The translations under genes and the position numbers were made by a program. Source: Thiohalobacter thiocyanaticus (GTDB lineage Bacteria; Pseudomonadota; Gammaproteobacteria; Thiohalobacterales; Thiohalobacteraceae). Taken from it: a stretch of DNA of 64,000 nt. A model generated the notes under the pieces. The model did no database searches. It was not told the origin of the DNA and saw only the letters and a program-made list of their open reading frames with translations. Where the stretch lies: the NCBI RefSeq assembly GCF_003932505.1, contig NZ_QZMU01000001.1:2427001-2491000 (forward strand). The letters are read 5' to 3'. Below, piece after piece: positions 33,957 to 42,894 of the stretch; the stretch's first letter is position 1; each line of letters begins with the position of its first letter.

Positions 33957-35171
33957 ATGGCTGTTGGATTGACCCCTCCCGAATCCCTGCTCCCGGTGCC
34001 CGGTATCCGCCTGGGCACGGCCGAGGCCGGCATCAAGAAGCCCGGTCGCCGCGACCTGGTGGTGATCGAGCTGGCCCCAGGCAGCCACTGTGCGGGCCTG
34101 TTCACCCGCAACGCCTTCTGTGCCGCCCCGGTGGTGGTCGCGCGCAACCACCTGCTGGAAGCCGCGCCGCGCTACCTAGTCATCAACACCGGCAACGCCA
34201 ATGCCGGCACCGGCCAGCGTGGGCTCGATGCCGCCGCCGATACCTGCCGCGAGCTGGCGGTGCAGGCCGGGGTCACGCCGGCCGAGGTGCTGCCCTTTTC
34301 CACCGGCGTGATCGGCGAGCCGCTGCCGCTGGACCGCCTCCTGGCCGGCCTGCCCGCAGCCCTGTCCGGATTGGACGCGAACGGCTGGCTCGATGCCGCC
34401 GCCGGCATTATGACCACCGACACCGTGCCCAAGGGCATCTCGCGCAAGCTGAGCCTGGGCGGGCGCGAAGTGACCCTCACCGGCATCGCCAAGGGCGCGG
34501 GCATGATCCGTCCCGATATGGCTACCATGCTGGCCTTCATCGGCACCGATGCCGGCATCGAGGCGCCCGACCTGCATGGCCTGCTGGTGCAGGCCGCCGA
34601 GCGTTCCTTCAACCGCATCACGGTCGATGGCGACACCTCCACCAATGACGCCCTGATGCTGATGGCGAGCGGCGCCAGCGGCGTGCGGCTCGAGCGCGGC
34701 ACACCGGACTGGACGGCCTTTGCCGAAGCGCTGACCGAGGTCTTCCGGTTTCTGGCCCAGTCCATCGTGCGTGACGGCGAGGGGGCGACCAAGTTCGTGC
34801 GGGTGGAGGTCAGTGGCGGGGCCGGCAGCGCCGAGTGCCTGCAGGTGGGCTACACCGTGGCCCATTCCCCCCTGGTGAAGACGGCCCTGTTCGCCAGCGA
34901 CCCCAACTGGGGCCGCATCCTGGCCGCGGTGGGCCGCGCCGGGCTCGAGGACCTGGCGCTGGAGCGGGTGGAGATCCATCTGGACGATGTCTGTATCGTG
35001 CGCGGCGGCGGCCGGGCAGAAGACTATACCGAGGCCGCGGGCCAGCGGGTGCTGGCGCAGGAGGAGTTCGCCATTCGCATCGACCTGGGGCGGGGCGAGG
35101 CAAGCGAAAGCGTCTGGACCACGGATCTGTCCTACGACTATGTGCGCATCAACGCCGAATACCGAACCTGA
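33957..35171 (+). CDS. argJ: Bifunctional ornithine acetyltransferase / N-acetylglutamate synthase
   Basis: Recycles acetyl groups in arginine synthesis. The 404-residue proenzyme cleaves itself before a catalytic threonine; here the site is T190 in RPDMATMLAFIGTDA. Other family marks are GLFTRNAFCAAPV, INTGNANAGTG, STGVIGEPLP and NPNWGRILAAVGR-like SDPNWGRILAAVG. The ATG at 33957 has no good SD; the preceding bases belong to the repeat and a short linker. Confidence 0.96.
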   Translation: MAVGLTPPESLLPVPGIRLGTAEAGIKKPGRRDLVVIELAPGSHCAGLFTRNAFCAAPVVVARNHLLEAAPRYLVINTGNANAGTGQRGLDAAADTCRELAVQAGVTPAEVLPFSTGVIGEPLPLDRLLAGLPAALSGLDANGWLDAAAGIMTTDTVPKGISRKLSLGGREVTLTGIAKGAGMIRPDMATMLAFIGTDAGIEAPDLHGLLVQAAERSFNRITVDGDTSTNDALMLMASGASGVRLERGTPDWTAFAEALTEVFRFLAQSIVRDGEGATKFVRVEVSGGAGSAECLQVGYTVAHSPLVKTALFASDPNWGRILAAVGRAGLEDLALERVEIHLDDVCIVRGGGRAEDYTEAAGQRVLAQEEFAIRIDLGRGEASESVWTTDLSYDYVRINAEYRT

Positions 35172-35181
35172 AAGGTCCCGG

Positions 35182-36120
35182 GTGGCGGTTGCCCTGGCCG
35201 TTATCCGGGACGCGCAGGACCGCATCCTCGTCAGCCGGCGCCATGACCAGGCCCACCAGGGCGGCCTGTGGGAACTGCCCGGCGGCAAATGCGAGCCGGG
35301 CGAACCGGCACTGGACGCATTGCGGCGCGAGATCCGGGAAGAACTCGGTATCCGGGTCGCACGGGCCGAGCCCCTGATCCGCATCCCCTACCGCTATCCC
35401 GATCGCGAAGTGCGGCTGGAGGTGTACGAGGTGCGGGACTGGTCGGGCGAGCCGCAGGGCTGCGAGGGCCAGCCGCTGCGCTGGGTGAGTGTGAATGAGC
35501 TGGATGGTCTGGATTTTCCCGCGGCCAACGGTCCCATCCTGCGTGCCCTGCAGCTGCCCGCCCGCTATCTGATCACCCCCGAGCCGGCGTCGGCGGAAAG
35601 CTTTCTGGCGGCCCTGGAACGGGCGCTGGCCCAGGGTGTCACACTGGTACAGCTGCGGATGAAACAGGCCCGGCCGGCGGCATTGATCGAAGCCGCCATT
35701 GAACTGGTTCATCGCCATGGAGCGCGCATACTGTTGAATACGGGATCCCTCACACCGCCGCCGGACGCGGACGGTATCCACCTGACCGCGGCCCAGTTGC
35801 TGACACTGAAACAGCGGCCGCTGCCGGCGGACAGGTGGGTGGGCGTGTCCTGCCATACGCCCGCCGAGCTGGCGCGCGCCGGTGAACTCGGTCTGGACTT
35901 CGCCGTGCTCGGACCGGTGCAGACCACGCGCACTCACCCGGATGCCGCCCCCCTGGGCTGGGACGGTTTTGCCGCAGCCTGTGAGTCGGCCGTTCTCCCG
36001 GTCTATGCCCTGGGCGGCATGACGCCGGCTGATGTCGGGACCGCGCGCAGCCACGGTGGCCAGGGGGTAGCCGCCATCCGCGGCCTGTGGCCGGAGCCGG
36101 TGGACGAGGAACTGCAATGA
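35182..36120 (+). CDS. Nudix hydrolase fused to a thiamine-phosphate-synthase-like domain
   Basis: The N-terminal domain (1-130) is a MutT-type Nudix hydrolase with an intact Nudix box, GKCEPGEPALDALRREIR then EELGI, near residues 35-57, so 8-oxo-dGTP-type clean-up is likely. The C-terminal domain (about 135-312) is ThiE-like: TLVQLRMKQ, ILLNTG, DGIHLTAAQL, VGVSCHTPAEL, FAVLGPVQTTRTHP and VYALGGM. Such fusions are widespread in gammaproteobacteria, and the ThiE half is often thought not to make thiamine. GTG start, 10 bases after argJ. Confidence 0.9.
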   Translation: MAVALAVIRDAQDRILVSRRHDQAHQGGLWELPGGKCEPGEPALDALRREIREELGIRVARAEPLIRIPYRYPDREVRLEVYEVRDWSGEPQGCEGQPLRWVSVNELDGLDFPAANGPILRALQLPARYLITPEPASAESFLAALERALAQGVTLVQLRMKQARPAALIEAAIELVHRHGARILLNTGSLTPPPDADGIHLTAAQLLTLKQRPLPADRWVGVSCHTPAELARAGELGLDFAVLGPVQTTRTHPDAAPLGWDGFAAACESAVLPVYALGGMTPADVGTARSHGGQGVAAIRGLWPEPVDEELQ

Positions 36121-36608
36121 AATCCGCGCGCCTGAAAGCCCTGGCCTGGGCCGGCTGGCTGCTGGTGCTGCTGGTCGGTGCCCTGCTGGCCTATCATTAT
36201 CTTGGCCGCCCGCAGCCGCCCGCACTGCAACTGCAGCCGGTTGACCTTCAGCTGCTGGAGACTGACTGTCGGGTGGATCGCGGCGTCTGCACCGCCGGTG
36301 CCGACGGCGCCCGCATCAGCCTGGAACTGGGGCCGGGTGTGCCGGTCATGCGTCCCTTCGCCATCCGCGTCACGGCCAGCCTGCCCGCGGGCGAGCAGCC
36401 GGAGCAGGTCGAGGTGGACTTCGAGATGATCGGCATGGACATGGGCCGCAACCGCTACCGGCTGGCGCAGGATGCGGATCACGTCTGGCAGGGAGTGGCC
36501 ACGCTGCCCGTGTGCACGAGCGGGCGCAGCGACTGGCAGGCGGTGGTGGACATCGAGGCCGACAGCGGCCGGCGTTACCGGGCGGTGTTTTCGTTCGAGA
36601 CTGAGTGA
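36117..36608 (+). CDS. FixH/YtkA-like membrane-anchored protein
   Basis: A 163-residue product whose ATG overlaps the stop of the Nudix gene (ATGA). One membrane helix (about 9-26, ALAWAGWLLVLLVGALLAY) anchors a periplasmic beta domain. The segment VDFEMIGMDMGRNRYRL and the later LPVCTSGRSDW recall YtkA/FixH-type domains, some of which bind copper. Cysteines 52, 58 and about 141 could bind metal or form a disulfide. Family assignment is tentative. Confidence 0.6.
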   Translation: MKSARLKALAWAGWLLVLLVGALLAYHYLGRPQPPALQLQPVDLQLLETDCRVDRGVCTAGADGARISLELGPGVPVMRPFAIRVTASLPAGEQPEQVEVDFEMIGMDMGRNRYRLAQDADHVWQGVATLPVCTSGRSDWQAVVDIEADSGRRYRAVFSFETE

Positions 36609-36610
36609 TA

Positions 36611-36732
36611 CAAGAGCGCCACGGAATACACGGAAATGCAAATATAAATGTTATGTGCTACTGCCGGGCGCGCAGCGCCACGGTAGTAGCAATAGACATG
36701 TCCGTGCTTTCCGTGTATTCCGTGGCGCTCTT
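36611..36732. repeat. Nested palindrome, CACGGAA arms (before yacG)
   Basis: Left arm 36611-36637 begins CAAGAGCGCCACGGAATAC; right arm 36699-36732 is the complement ending CGTGGCGCTCTT. The inner hairpin TGCTACTGCC (36656-36665) and GGTAGTAGCA (36682-36691) has the core GCGCAGCG at 36670-36677. It lies exactly between two convergent stops; the yacG stop begins at the next base. Confidence 0.9.
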
Positions 36733-36933
36733 TCAATCCTGTCCGTCATCATTGCTGGGGATATCCTCCAGCGGCGGACCGGGGATGCGTTTTTCCTCCG
36801 CTACCCATTCCCCCAGGTCGATCAGCTTGCAGCGTTCGCAGCAGAAGGGCCGCCATGGGTTGTCCTTTGCCCAGCGGCTGGGTTTGCCGCAGGTGGGGCA
36901 GGGCACGGTGGTGTGTTTCTTTGCTTCCGACAT
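36733..36933 (-). CDS. yacG: DNA gyrase inhibitor YacG
   Basis: Small zinc protein that binds GyrB. The 66-residue product (from ATG 36933; an upstream ATG at 36939 would add two residues) starts [19 protein letters not shown]. It has the four-cysteine knuckle CPTC and [15 protein letters not shown]. coli YacG has 65 residues. It is the last gene of the pilBCD-coaE-zapD-yacG series on the minus strand. Confidence 0.95.
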   Translation of the reverse strand: MSEAKKHTTVPCPTCGKPSRWAKDNPWRPFCCERCKLIDLGEWVAEEKRIPGPPLEDIPSNDDGQD

Positions 36934-36953
36934 AAACAATCAATTGCATTGGC

Positions 36954-36984
36954 GTAGGATGGATGGAGCGCAGCGCAACCCATC
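36954..36984. repeat. REP-like GTAGGATGG hairpin
   Basis: GTAGGATGGATGGA, the loop GCGCAGCG (36968-36975) and CAACCCATC form one hairpin headed by GTAG. It lies in the 67 bases between yacG and zapD. Confidence 0.6.
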
Positions 36985-37000
36985 GGGCCGGTCTGTCAGC

Positions 37001-37771
37001 TCAGATGGTACAGCAGGCGAGTTCGAACTCGATATCCCGGCCGGTCTGCACCGCCTTGTCGTTGATCGAGGGCTGTTCCATGAAGCGCACGGTGAAGCGG
37101 TGCTTGCCGCCGCTGATCTCGGCATAGAAGATTGAACCGGCCGGCACCGCCACCCGCACCAGCTGACAGGGATGATGCGGATCCAGCGATTTCTGGTAGA
37201 AACCGGCATCGGCGGTAGCGGGCTGGAACAGCTGACTGCTGCGGATCAGGCGCAGGATCAGGCGGATGGCCCGGCCGATGACGTCGAAGGCATCCAGCCA
37301 GCCGGCCAGATCGTGCAGACGGTTCTCGGCCGGCAGCTGCAGCCAGAAATGGTAGGCCGGCAGGTCGAAGTCGCAGGTACCGCCGGGGATGGCGCTGCGC
37401 TGCTGGATGCTGGCGATCAGCTCGTTGCCCTTGAGGTGCGCCCCGACCTGGCCCTTGATGGCGTGCAGCTCGTCGATCAGGGTGTCGATCTCGTCCAGCA
37501 GGCCGGCCAGCTGGCCGCGGTCCACGTCCGGGCTCTGCTCCAGCCGCGCCAGGTTGGCCGTGTGCCGCTCCAGCTCCTTCATCACCTCGGTCTTGAGGTC
37601 GCTGCGGCCGAAGATGCTCAGGATTTCGAGCAGGGTGTTGACGGCCGCGCGGCTGTCCCAGGGTGAGGTCCCCCCCAGCTGATGACGCATCTGCTGGAAC
37701 AGGAACTCGAGCCGCAGAAAAGAGCGGGTTCGCTCATTAAGCGGTTGTTCGTAAATGATTTTATGGTCCAC
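37001..37771 (-). CDS. zapD: Cell division protein ZapD
   Basis: Bundles FtsZ filaments at the ring. The 256-residue protein starts MDHKIIYEQPLNERTRSFLRLEFL. It has LLEILSIFGRSDLKTEVMKELERH in the helical domain and DFDLPAYHFWL and FDVIGRAIRLIL toward the C-terminal beta domain, all matching ZapD (DUF1342, formerly YacF; E. coli 247 residues). The order coaE-zapD-yacG is conserved. Confidence 0.95.
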   Translation of the reverse strand: MDHKIIYEQPLNERTRSFLRLEFLFQQMRHQLGGTSPWDSRAAVNTLLEILSIFGRSDLKTEVMKELERHTANLARLEQSPDVDRGQLAGLLDEIDTLIDELHAIKGQVGAHLKGNELIASIQQRSAIPGGTCDFDLPAYHFWLQLPAENRLHDLAGWLDAFDVIGRAIRLILRLIRSSQLFQPATADAGFYQKSLDPHHPCQLVRVAVPAGSIFYAEISGGKHRFTVRFMEQPSINDKAVQTGRDIEFELACCTI

Positions 37772-37968
37772 TGGGGAAGACTTGCGTCCGGCTGTCGGTG
37801 ATTACAATCGCCCTATTGTCACTCACTGACCCGGTTGCCGCAAATGTCTGCCTGAGGGGTCAGGGGTCAGCCCCGGATAAGCGCAGCGTTCCCGGTATTT
37901 GCGGATGCGGACGGTTGTGTGCCTCGTGACATGCCACCGGAAACTGGCCTTACGGCCCTTATTCCGGC
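37772..37968. repeat. coaE-zapD spacer with REP-like module
   Basis: At 37937-37971 is CCGGAAACTGGCC ... TTATTCCGGCCTA, the reverse complement of the GTAGGCCGGAATAAGGGC module found at 3148-3181. A short GGGGTCAGGGGTCAGCCCC stretch stands at 37855-37873. No gene is seen. The last three bases of the module overlap the 3' end of coaE. Confidence 0.55.
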
Positions 37969-38577
37969 CTATTGGTTTCCTGCTTGTTCCGCCAGTGCCA
38001 GATACCGGGCATGCAGCCCGGCGATGCGTTCCCGCAGCTGTTCCGGCGTGCCGTCATTGCAGAGGATGTCATCGGCCGCGGCCAGCCGCGATTCGCGGTC
38101 GAGCTGACTGGCGAGAATGGCGGAGATCTGTTCGGGGTCGGCGTCGTCGCGTTCGGCCAGGCGCGCCCGCTGTACCGCTTCCGGACAGTCGACCACCAGG
38201 ATGCGATCGACCAGCGACTGCTGGCCGGCCTCGATCAGCAGGGGAATCACGAGCAGGCAGTAGGGACTGTCCAGGCGTGCCGCGCGCGCCTGCATCCCGG
38301 CGGCGATGCGCGGGTGCAGGATGGCCTCCAGCCGCCGGCGGGCCTCCGGGTGCTGGAATATATAAGTCCGCAACCGGGCGCGATCCAGCCGGCCGTCGGC
38401 GGCGATGAATTCCCCGCCCAGCTCCCGGGCGATCGCTTCCAGCGCGGGCTGGCCCGGTTCGACCAGCTCGCGGGCAAGTGCATCGGCATCGATGACCGGC
38501 ACGCCGAGCCCGGCAAAGACCGCCGCCACTGTCGACTTGCCGCAGGCAATGCCGCCTGTGAGTCCGATTTTTAACAT
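37969..38577 (-). CDS. coaE: Dephospho-CoA kinase
   Basis: Last step of coenzyme A synthesis. The 202-residue P-loop kinase starts MLKIGLTGGIACGKSTVAAVF (Walker A residues 8-16). It has VIDADALARELVEPG and HPRIAAGM, and the lid segment LVIPLLIEAG and VVDCPEAVQRARLAERD. Length matches the family. It lies between pilD and zapD, as usual. Confidence 0.96.
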   Translation of the reverse strand: MLKIGLTGGIACGKSTVAAVFAGLGVPVIDADALARELVEPGQPALEAIARELGGEFIAADGRLDRARLRTYIFQHPEARRRLEAILHPRIAAGMQARAARLDSPYCLLVIPLLIEAGQQSLVDRILVVDCPEAVQRARLAERDDADPEQISAILASQLDRESRLAAADDILCNDGTPEQLRERIAGLHARYLALAEQAGNQ

Positions 38578-38596
38578 GGAGATACCACCAAAAGAT

Positions 38597-38780
38597 CAAG
38601 AGCGCCACGGAAAACACGGAAAGCACGGACGATTATCTGGTCGGTTGGATTGAGCAAAGTGCGTAGGTCGGGTTAGCGCAGCGTAACCCGACAGCATCCA
38701 GGGGCCATATCGGGTTACGCCCGTCGGGCTAACCCGACCTACATCTCATGTCCGTGCTTTCCGTGTTTTCCGTGGCTATC
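38597..38780. repeat. Nested palindrome, CACGGAA arms (pilD-coaE)
   Basis: Left arm 38597-38631 has CACGGAAAACACGGAAAGCA; the right arm 38749-38775 is its complement. The core is an inverted REP-like pair: GTAGGTCGGGTTAGCGCAGC at 38663 and its partner ending AACCCGACCTAC at 38742. Loop GCGCAGCG is at 38676-38683. It stands 10 bases downstream of the pilD stop. Confidence 0.9.
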
Positions 38781-38790
38781 GATTGATCGA

Positions 38791-39666
38791 TTATAACCCG
38801 GCAAAACGGAGATAACCCTGGATGAGATCCGCGCCCCACAGCAGCGCGATCCAGCCGGCGGCGGCGATGTAGGGGCCGAACGGGATGGGCAACTGGCGGT
38901 CGCGGCCGAGGATCAGGATCATCGCTACACCGACCACGGCGCCGACGAGCGATGAGAGCAGGATGATCAGCGGCAGCAGCTTCCAGCCCATCCAGGCGCC
39001 GCAGGCGGCGAGCAGCTTGAAGTCGCCGAAGCCCATGCCCTCCTTGCCTGTGAGCAGGCGGAACAGCTGGTAGACGATCCACAGGGAGAGATAGCCGGCG
39101 GCGGCGCCGATAATGGCCTGTTCGGGGCTGACGAACACATGGCCCAGGCTCAGCAGCAGGCCCAGCCAGAGCAGGGCCAGGGTGAGCGAGTCGGGCAGCA
39201 GCTGGTGCTCGATGTCGATCACGCTCAGCGCGATCAGTGTCCAGGTGAACACCAGGGCCGCGGCCAGCGGCCAGCCGAAGCCGAAGTGCCAGGCCAGGAT
39301 GCCGGCGGTCAGGCCGGTGAAGGCCTCGACCAGAGGGTATTTGACCGAGATGGCTGTCCGGCATTCGCGGCAGCGGCCGCGCAGGAGCAGCCAGCTCAGG
39401 ACCGGGATGTTCTCGATGGCACGGATGCGGTGGCCGCAGTGCGGGCAGCGCGAAGCCGGGGTGAGCAGATTGAACCGTTCCGGAGTTGTATCGTCCGCGG
39501 CCGGTGCTTCAAGCAGTTCCCGGCACTGTGACTCCCACTCGCGCTGCATCATCAGCGGCAGACGGTGGGCGACCACATTGAGGAAGCTGCCGACCACCAG
39601 GCCCAGCAGCAGGCAGACGCCGATCAGCCAGCCGGGGCTGGTCCGGATGAGTTCCAGCAGCTCCAT
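38791..39666 (-). CDS. pilD: Prepilin peptidase / N-methyltransferase PilD
   Basis: Cleaves the prepilin leader and methylates the new N-terminus. From ATG 39666 the protein has 291 residues and about eight membrane helices. The cytoplasmic loop has the two cysteine pairs CPHC and CREC (about residues 72-100). The catalytic aspartates are in DIEHQLLPD (about 150) and GMGFGDFKLL (about 215). The order pilB-pilC-pilD is standard. Confidence 0.96.
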   Translation of the reverse strand: MELLELIRTSPGWLIGVCLLLGLVVGSFLNVVAHRLPLMMQREWESQCRELLEAPAADDTTPERFNLLTPASRCPHCGHRIRAIENIPVLSWLLLRGRCRECRTAISVKYPLVEAFTGLTAGILAWHFGFGWPLAAALVFTWTLIALSVIDIEHQLLPDSLTLALLWLGLLLSLGHVFVSPEQAIIGAAAGYLSLWIVYQLFRLLTGKEGMGFGDFKLLAACGAWMGWKLLPLIILLSSLVGAVVGVAMILILGRDRQLPIPFGPYIAAAGWIALLWGADLIQGYLRFAGL

Positions 39667-39676
39667 GGGTGCAGGT

Positions 39677-40897
39677 TTATACGACCTGACCCATCTTGAA
39701 GATCGGCAGATACATGGCGATGACCAGTCCGCCGACCAGCACACCCAGGACGGCCATGATCAGCGGCTCCAGCAGGCTGCTCAGGCCGTCCACGGCGTCG
39801 TCGACCTCCTGCTCGTAGAAATCGGCGACCTTGCTGAGCATGGCGTCGAGGGAGCCGGCCTCCTCGCCGATTGCCACCATCTGTACCACCATGTTGGGGA
39901 ACAGGCCGGTCTGGTTCATGGCCAGCTGCAGCTGCAGGCCGGTCGAGACCTGGTCGCGCATGCGCAGCACGGCGTTGGCATAGACGCTGTTGCCGGTGGC
40001 ACCGGAGACGGAATCCAGCGCTTCGACCAGCGGCACGCCGGCGGCGAACATGGTCGACAGGGTACGGGCGTAGCGGGCGATGGCGGCCTTGGTCAGGATG
40101 TCGCCGACGATGGGCAGCTTGAGGACATATCTGTCCAGGGTGTGATTGAAGGCCGGCGAGCGTTTCTTGGCCTGCATGAAGCCGTAGATCACACCACCGA
40201 TTATGCCGAATACCGCCCACCAATAGGATTGCATGAACTCGGACAGGTCGATCACCATACGCGTGAAGGCCGGCAGATCGGCGCCGAAACCGGAGAACAG
40301 CTCCTCGAACTGGGGCACCACGAAGATCAGCAGGATGGCGGTAACGATGAAGGCCACCACCACCACGGCGGTGGGGTAGAACAGGGCCTTCTTGATCTTG
40401 CTCTTGAGCGCCTCGGTCTTTTCCTTGTAGGTGGCGATCTTGTCCAGCAGGGTGTCGAGCACGCCCGCGGCCTCGCCCGCCTCGACCAGGTTGCACACCA
40501 GTTCGTCGAAATACAGCGGGTGCTTGGCCAGGGCGTCGCGCAGGTTGCTGCCGCCCTCGACATCGGTCTTGATGGTCATGACCAGCTCCTGCATGGAGGG
40601 GTTCTCATGACCGCGCCCGATGATGTCGAAGGCCTGCACCAGGGGAACGCCCGCCGACATCATGGTGGCCAGCTGGCGGGTGAAGATGGCGATATCCTTG
40701 GCCTCGATCTTTTTCTTCCTGCGGCCCGAGGCCAGGGCGGATTTTTTCTTCACCTTGAGGGGCGTGATGCCCTGACGGCGCAGATCCGCCTTGATCAGGT
40801 TCTGGTTGTTGCCGCGGGTCTGGCCCTTGACCTTATTGCCTCGTTTGTCTGTCCCTTCCCAGACGAACATATCCTGTTTGAGCGCTTTTTCTGCCAT
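39677..40897 (-). CDS. pilC: Type IV pilus inner-membrane platform protein PilC
   Basis: Platform on which PilB assembles pili. The 406-residue protein has two T2SF domains (about 70-195 and 275-400). Its repeated motif appears as FTRQLATMMSAGVPLVQAFD and ARTLSTMFAAGVPLVEALD, and there are three membrane helices. It is 28 bases downstream of pilB and 10 bases before pilD. Confidence 0.97.
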   Translation of the reverse strand: MAEKALKQDMFVWEGTDKRGNKVKGQTRGNNQNLIKADLRRQGITPLKVKKKSALASGRRKKKIEAKDIAIFTRQLATMMSAGVPLVQAFDIIGRGHENPSMQELVMTIKTDVEGGSNLRDALAKHPLYFDELVCNLVEAGEAAGVLDTLLDKIATYKEKTEALKSKIKKALFYPTAVVVVAFIVTAILLIFVVPQFEELFSGFGADLPAFTRMVIDLSEFMQSYWWAVFGIIGGVIYGFMQAKKRSPAFNHTLDRYVLKLPIVGDILTKAAIARYARTLSTMFAAGVPLVEALDSVSGATGNSVYANAVLRMRDQVSTGLQLQLAMNQTGLFPNMVVQMVAIGEEAGSLDAMLSKVADFYEQEVDDAVDGLSSLLEPLIMAVLGVLVGGLVIAMYLPIFKMGQVV

Positions 40898-40925
40898 GCG
40901 GGTAGTCCTTTATTGGGTTCCAGTC

Positions 40926-42647
40926 CTAGTCTTTGGTGACACGGTTGATCTCTTCCAGGCTGGTGATGCCCTGCTTGATCTTGGCCAGCCCGCACTCGCG
41001 CAGGTCCATGATACCTTCCTTTTTGGCCTGGTCGGCAAGCTGGATGGCGTTGCCTCCGTCCATGATGATCCGGGACATCTCCTCGGAGACTTCCATAACC
41101 TGATATATACCAACACGGCCCTTGTAACCGCCCGTGCACTGGTCACAACCTTCAGGATTGGCCTTGTAGAGTTTGAGGCCGGAGATGTCCTCCTCCTTGA
41201 AGCCCTCATCCCGCAGGACGCTTTCGGGGACGTCATCGACCTGCTTGCAGTTGGTGCACAGCCGCCGGGCCAGGCGCTGGGCGATGATCAGGTTGACGGC
41301 CGAGGCGATGTTGTAGGGGGGTACCCCCATGTTCATCAGACGGGCCAGGGTCTGGGGCGCATCGTTGGTGTGCAGGGTGGACATGACCATGTGACCGGTC
41401 TGGGCTGCCTTGATGGCGATCTCGGCGGTTTCCAGATCGCGGATCTCACCCACCATGATGATGTCCGGGTCCTGGCGCAGAAAGGCGCGCAGGGCCTCGG
41501 CGAAGGTGAATCCGGTTCTGGAGTTCATGTTGCACTGGTTGATGCCGGGCAGATTGATTTCCACCGGGTCCTCGCAGGTGGAGATGTTGCGATCAGGTGT
41601 GTTGAGGATATTCAGACCGGTGTAGAGCGAGACCGTTTTACCTGAACCGGTCGGGCCGGTAACCAGAATCATGCCGTAGGGCTTGTTGAGGTTCTCCATG
41701 TAGAGCTGCTTCTGGTGTTCCTCATAGCCCAGGGCGTCGATGCCCAGCTTGGCGCTGGTCGGATCCAGGATACGCAGCACGATCTTCTCGCCGAACAGGG
41801 TCGGGCAGGTGTTGACACGAAAGTCGATGGCCCGGTTCCTGGACAGCTGCATCTTGATGCGTCCGTCCTGGGGCACGCGCCGCTCGGCAATGTCCATGCG
41901 GCTCATGACCTTGACGCGGGCGGCGATCTTGTTGGCCAGGTTCACCGGTGGGTTGGCGACCTCGTGCAGTACGCCATCCTGCCGGGTGCGCACCCGCAAG
42001 GTCTTTTCATAGGGCTCGATATGGATATCCGAAGCCCCCTTATTGATGGCGTCCAGCAGGATCTTGTTGACGAAGCGCACTACCGGGGTATCGTCGACCT
42101 CGGAGGAATCGACGTCCTGTCCGGCGTCATCCTCGTCGCCGGACTGGATGTCCAGGTTGTCCAGATCGTCGTCCATGAGATCGGACATGGTGCTGTCCAT
42201 GGCATCCATGGCCGAGTCCAACACCTTGGTGAGCTTGTCCTCCTCGACCAGGATGGGCTCGGTGGTGATGCCGGTGTGGAACTTGATCTCGTCCAGCGCA
42301 GCTAGGTTGGTGGGATCGGAGACGGCCACGAACAGCCGGTTGCCGCGCTTGAACAGAGGCAGGGCGTTGTGCTGCCGGATCAGCTTTTCATCGACCAGCT
42401 TGAGCGGTGCCGATTCCATGTCCATGACCGACAGGTCGAACAGCGGCACTCCGAACTCTGTGCAGGCGGCGTTCGCGACCTGCCTGCTGGTGCAGATCTT
42501 GTTGCCGACCAGATACTTGACCAGCGGCTGCTTGTCCCGGTTGGCCGTCTCCAGCGCCTGGAGCATGTCGGATTCGGAGATGATTTCGTCCAGCACCAGG
42601 CGGCGCGCGAGGCCGCTTAGCTGGATTTTGGGATTCGGTGATACCAT
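40926..42647 (-). CDS. pilB: Type IV pilus assembly ATPase PilB
   Basis: Hexameric ATPase that powers pilus extension. The 573-residue protein has the N-terminal T2SSE_N (MshEN-like) domain, often a c-di-GMP binder, with Walker A GPTGSGKTVSLYTGL near residue 330. The Asp box follows in CEDPVEINLPGINQ, the Walker B DPDIIMVGEIRD is near 397, and a tetracysteine zinc site appears as CTNC...CDQC near 466-505. ATG 42647 is the first gene of the pilBCD set. Confidence 0.97.
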   Translation of the reverse strand: MVSPNPKIQLSGLARRLVLDEIISESDMLQALETANRDKQPLVKYLVGNKICTSRQVANAACTEFGVPLFDLSVMDMESAPLKLVDEKLIRQHNALPLFKRGNRLFVAVSDPTNLAALDEIKFHTGITTEPILVEEDKLTKVLDSAMDAMDSTMSDLMDDDLDNLDIQSGDEDDAGQDVDSSEVDDTPVVRFVNKILLDAINKGASDIHIEPYEKTLRVRTRQDGVLHEVANPPVNLANKIAARVKVMSRMDIAERRVPQDGRIKMQLSRNRAIDFRVNTCPTLFGEKIVLRILDPTSAKLGIDALGYEEHQKQLYMENLNKPYGMILVTGPTGSGKTVSLYTGLNILNTPDRNISTCEDPVEINLPGINQCNMNSRTGFTFAEALRAFLRQDPDIIMVGEIRDLETAEIAIKAAQTGHMVMSTLHTNDAPQTLARLMNMGVPPYNIASAVNLIIAQRLARRLCTNCKQVDDVPESVLRDEGFKEEDISGLKLYKANPEGCDQCTGGYKGRVGIYQVMEVSEEMSRIIMDGGNAIQLADQAKKEGIMDLRECGLAKIKQGITSLEEINRVTKD

Positions 42648-42894
42648 GAGTTCCGTCTACACTCCCTGAAACTGTGCAACTCAATGAAACTTTTTGGAAA
42701 AGCGGCTCAGCCGATACTGGCCAAAATACCATTAGTTTGTCGGCAGCTGGTAGGAGTTCCTTTATGATAAATATAATTTATGATGAATAGATAATATTAA
42801 TAACTATAGATGCAGACAAAATGTATGTAGGCATAATACCAAGACTTTTCCTGATTGTGTTGGTCGATAAGTTGGAATCAACTGGAGTAATGCA
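42648..42894 (+). other. AT-rich pilB / sulfotransferase divergent spacer
   Basis: The 247 bases turn AT-rich from about 42760. A perfect TATAAT stands at 42772-42777, but I find no -35 at the right distance on the plus strand. No sigma54 site was recognised for pilB. The spacer marks the edge of the lower-GC pilin-modification cassette. Confidence 0.4.

Noticed and set aside
42772..42777. Full sigma70 promoter for the sulfotransferase-like gene
   Set aside because: The TATAAT is perfect, but no acceptable -35 lies 15-19 bases upstream.
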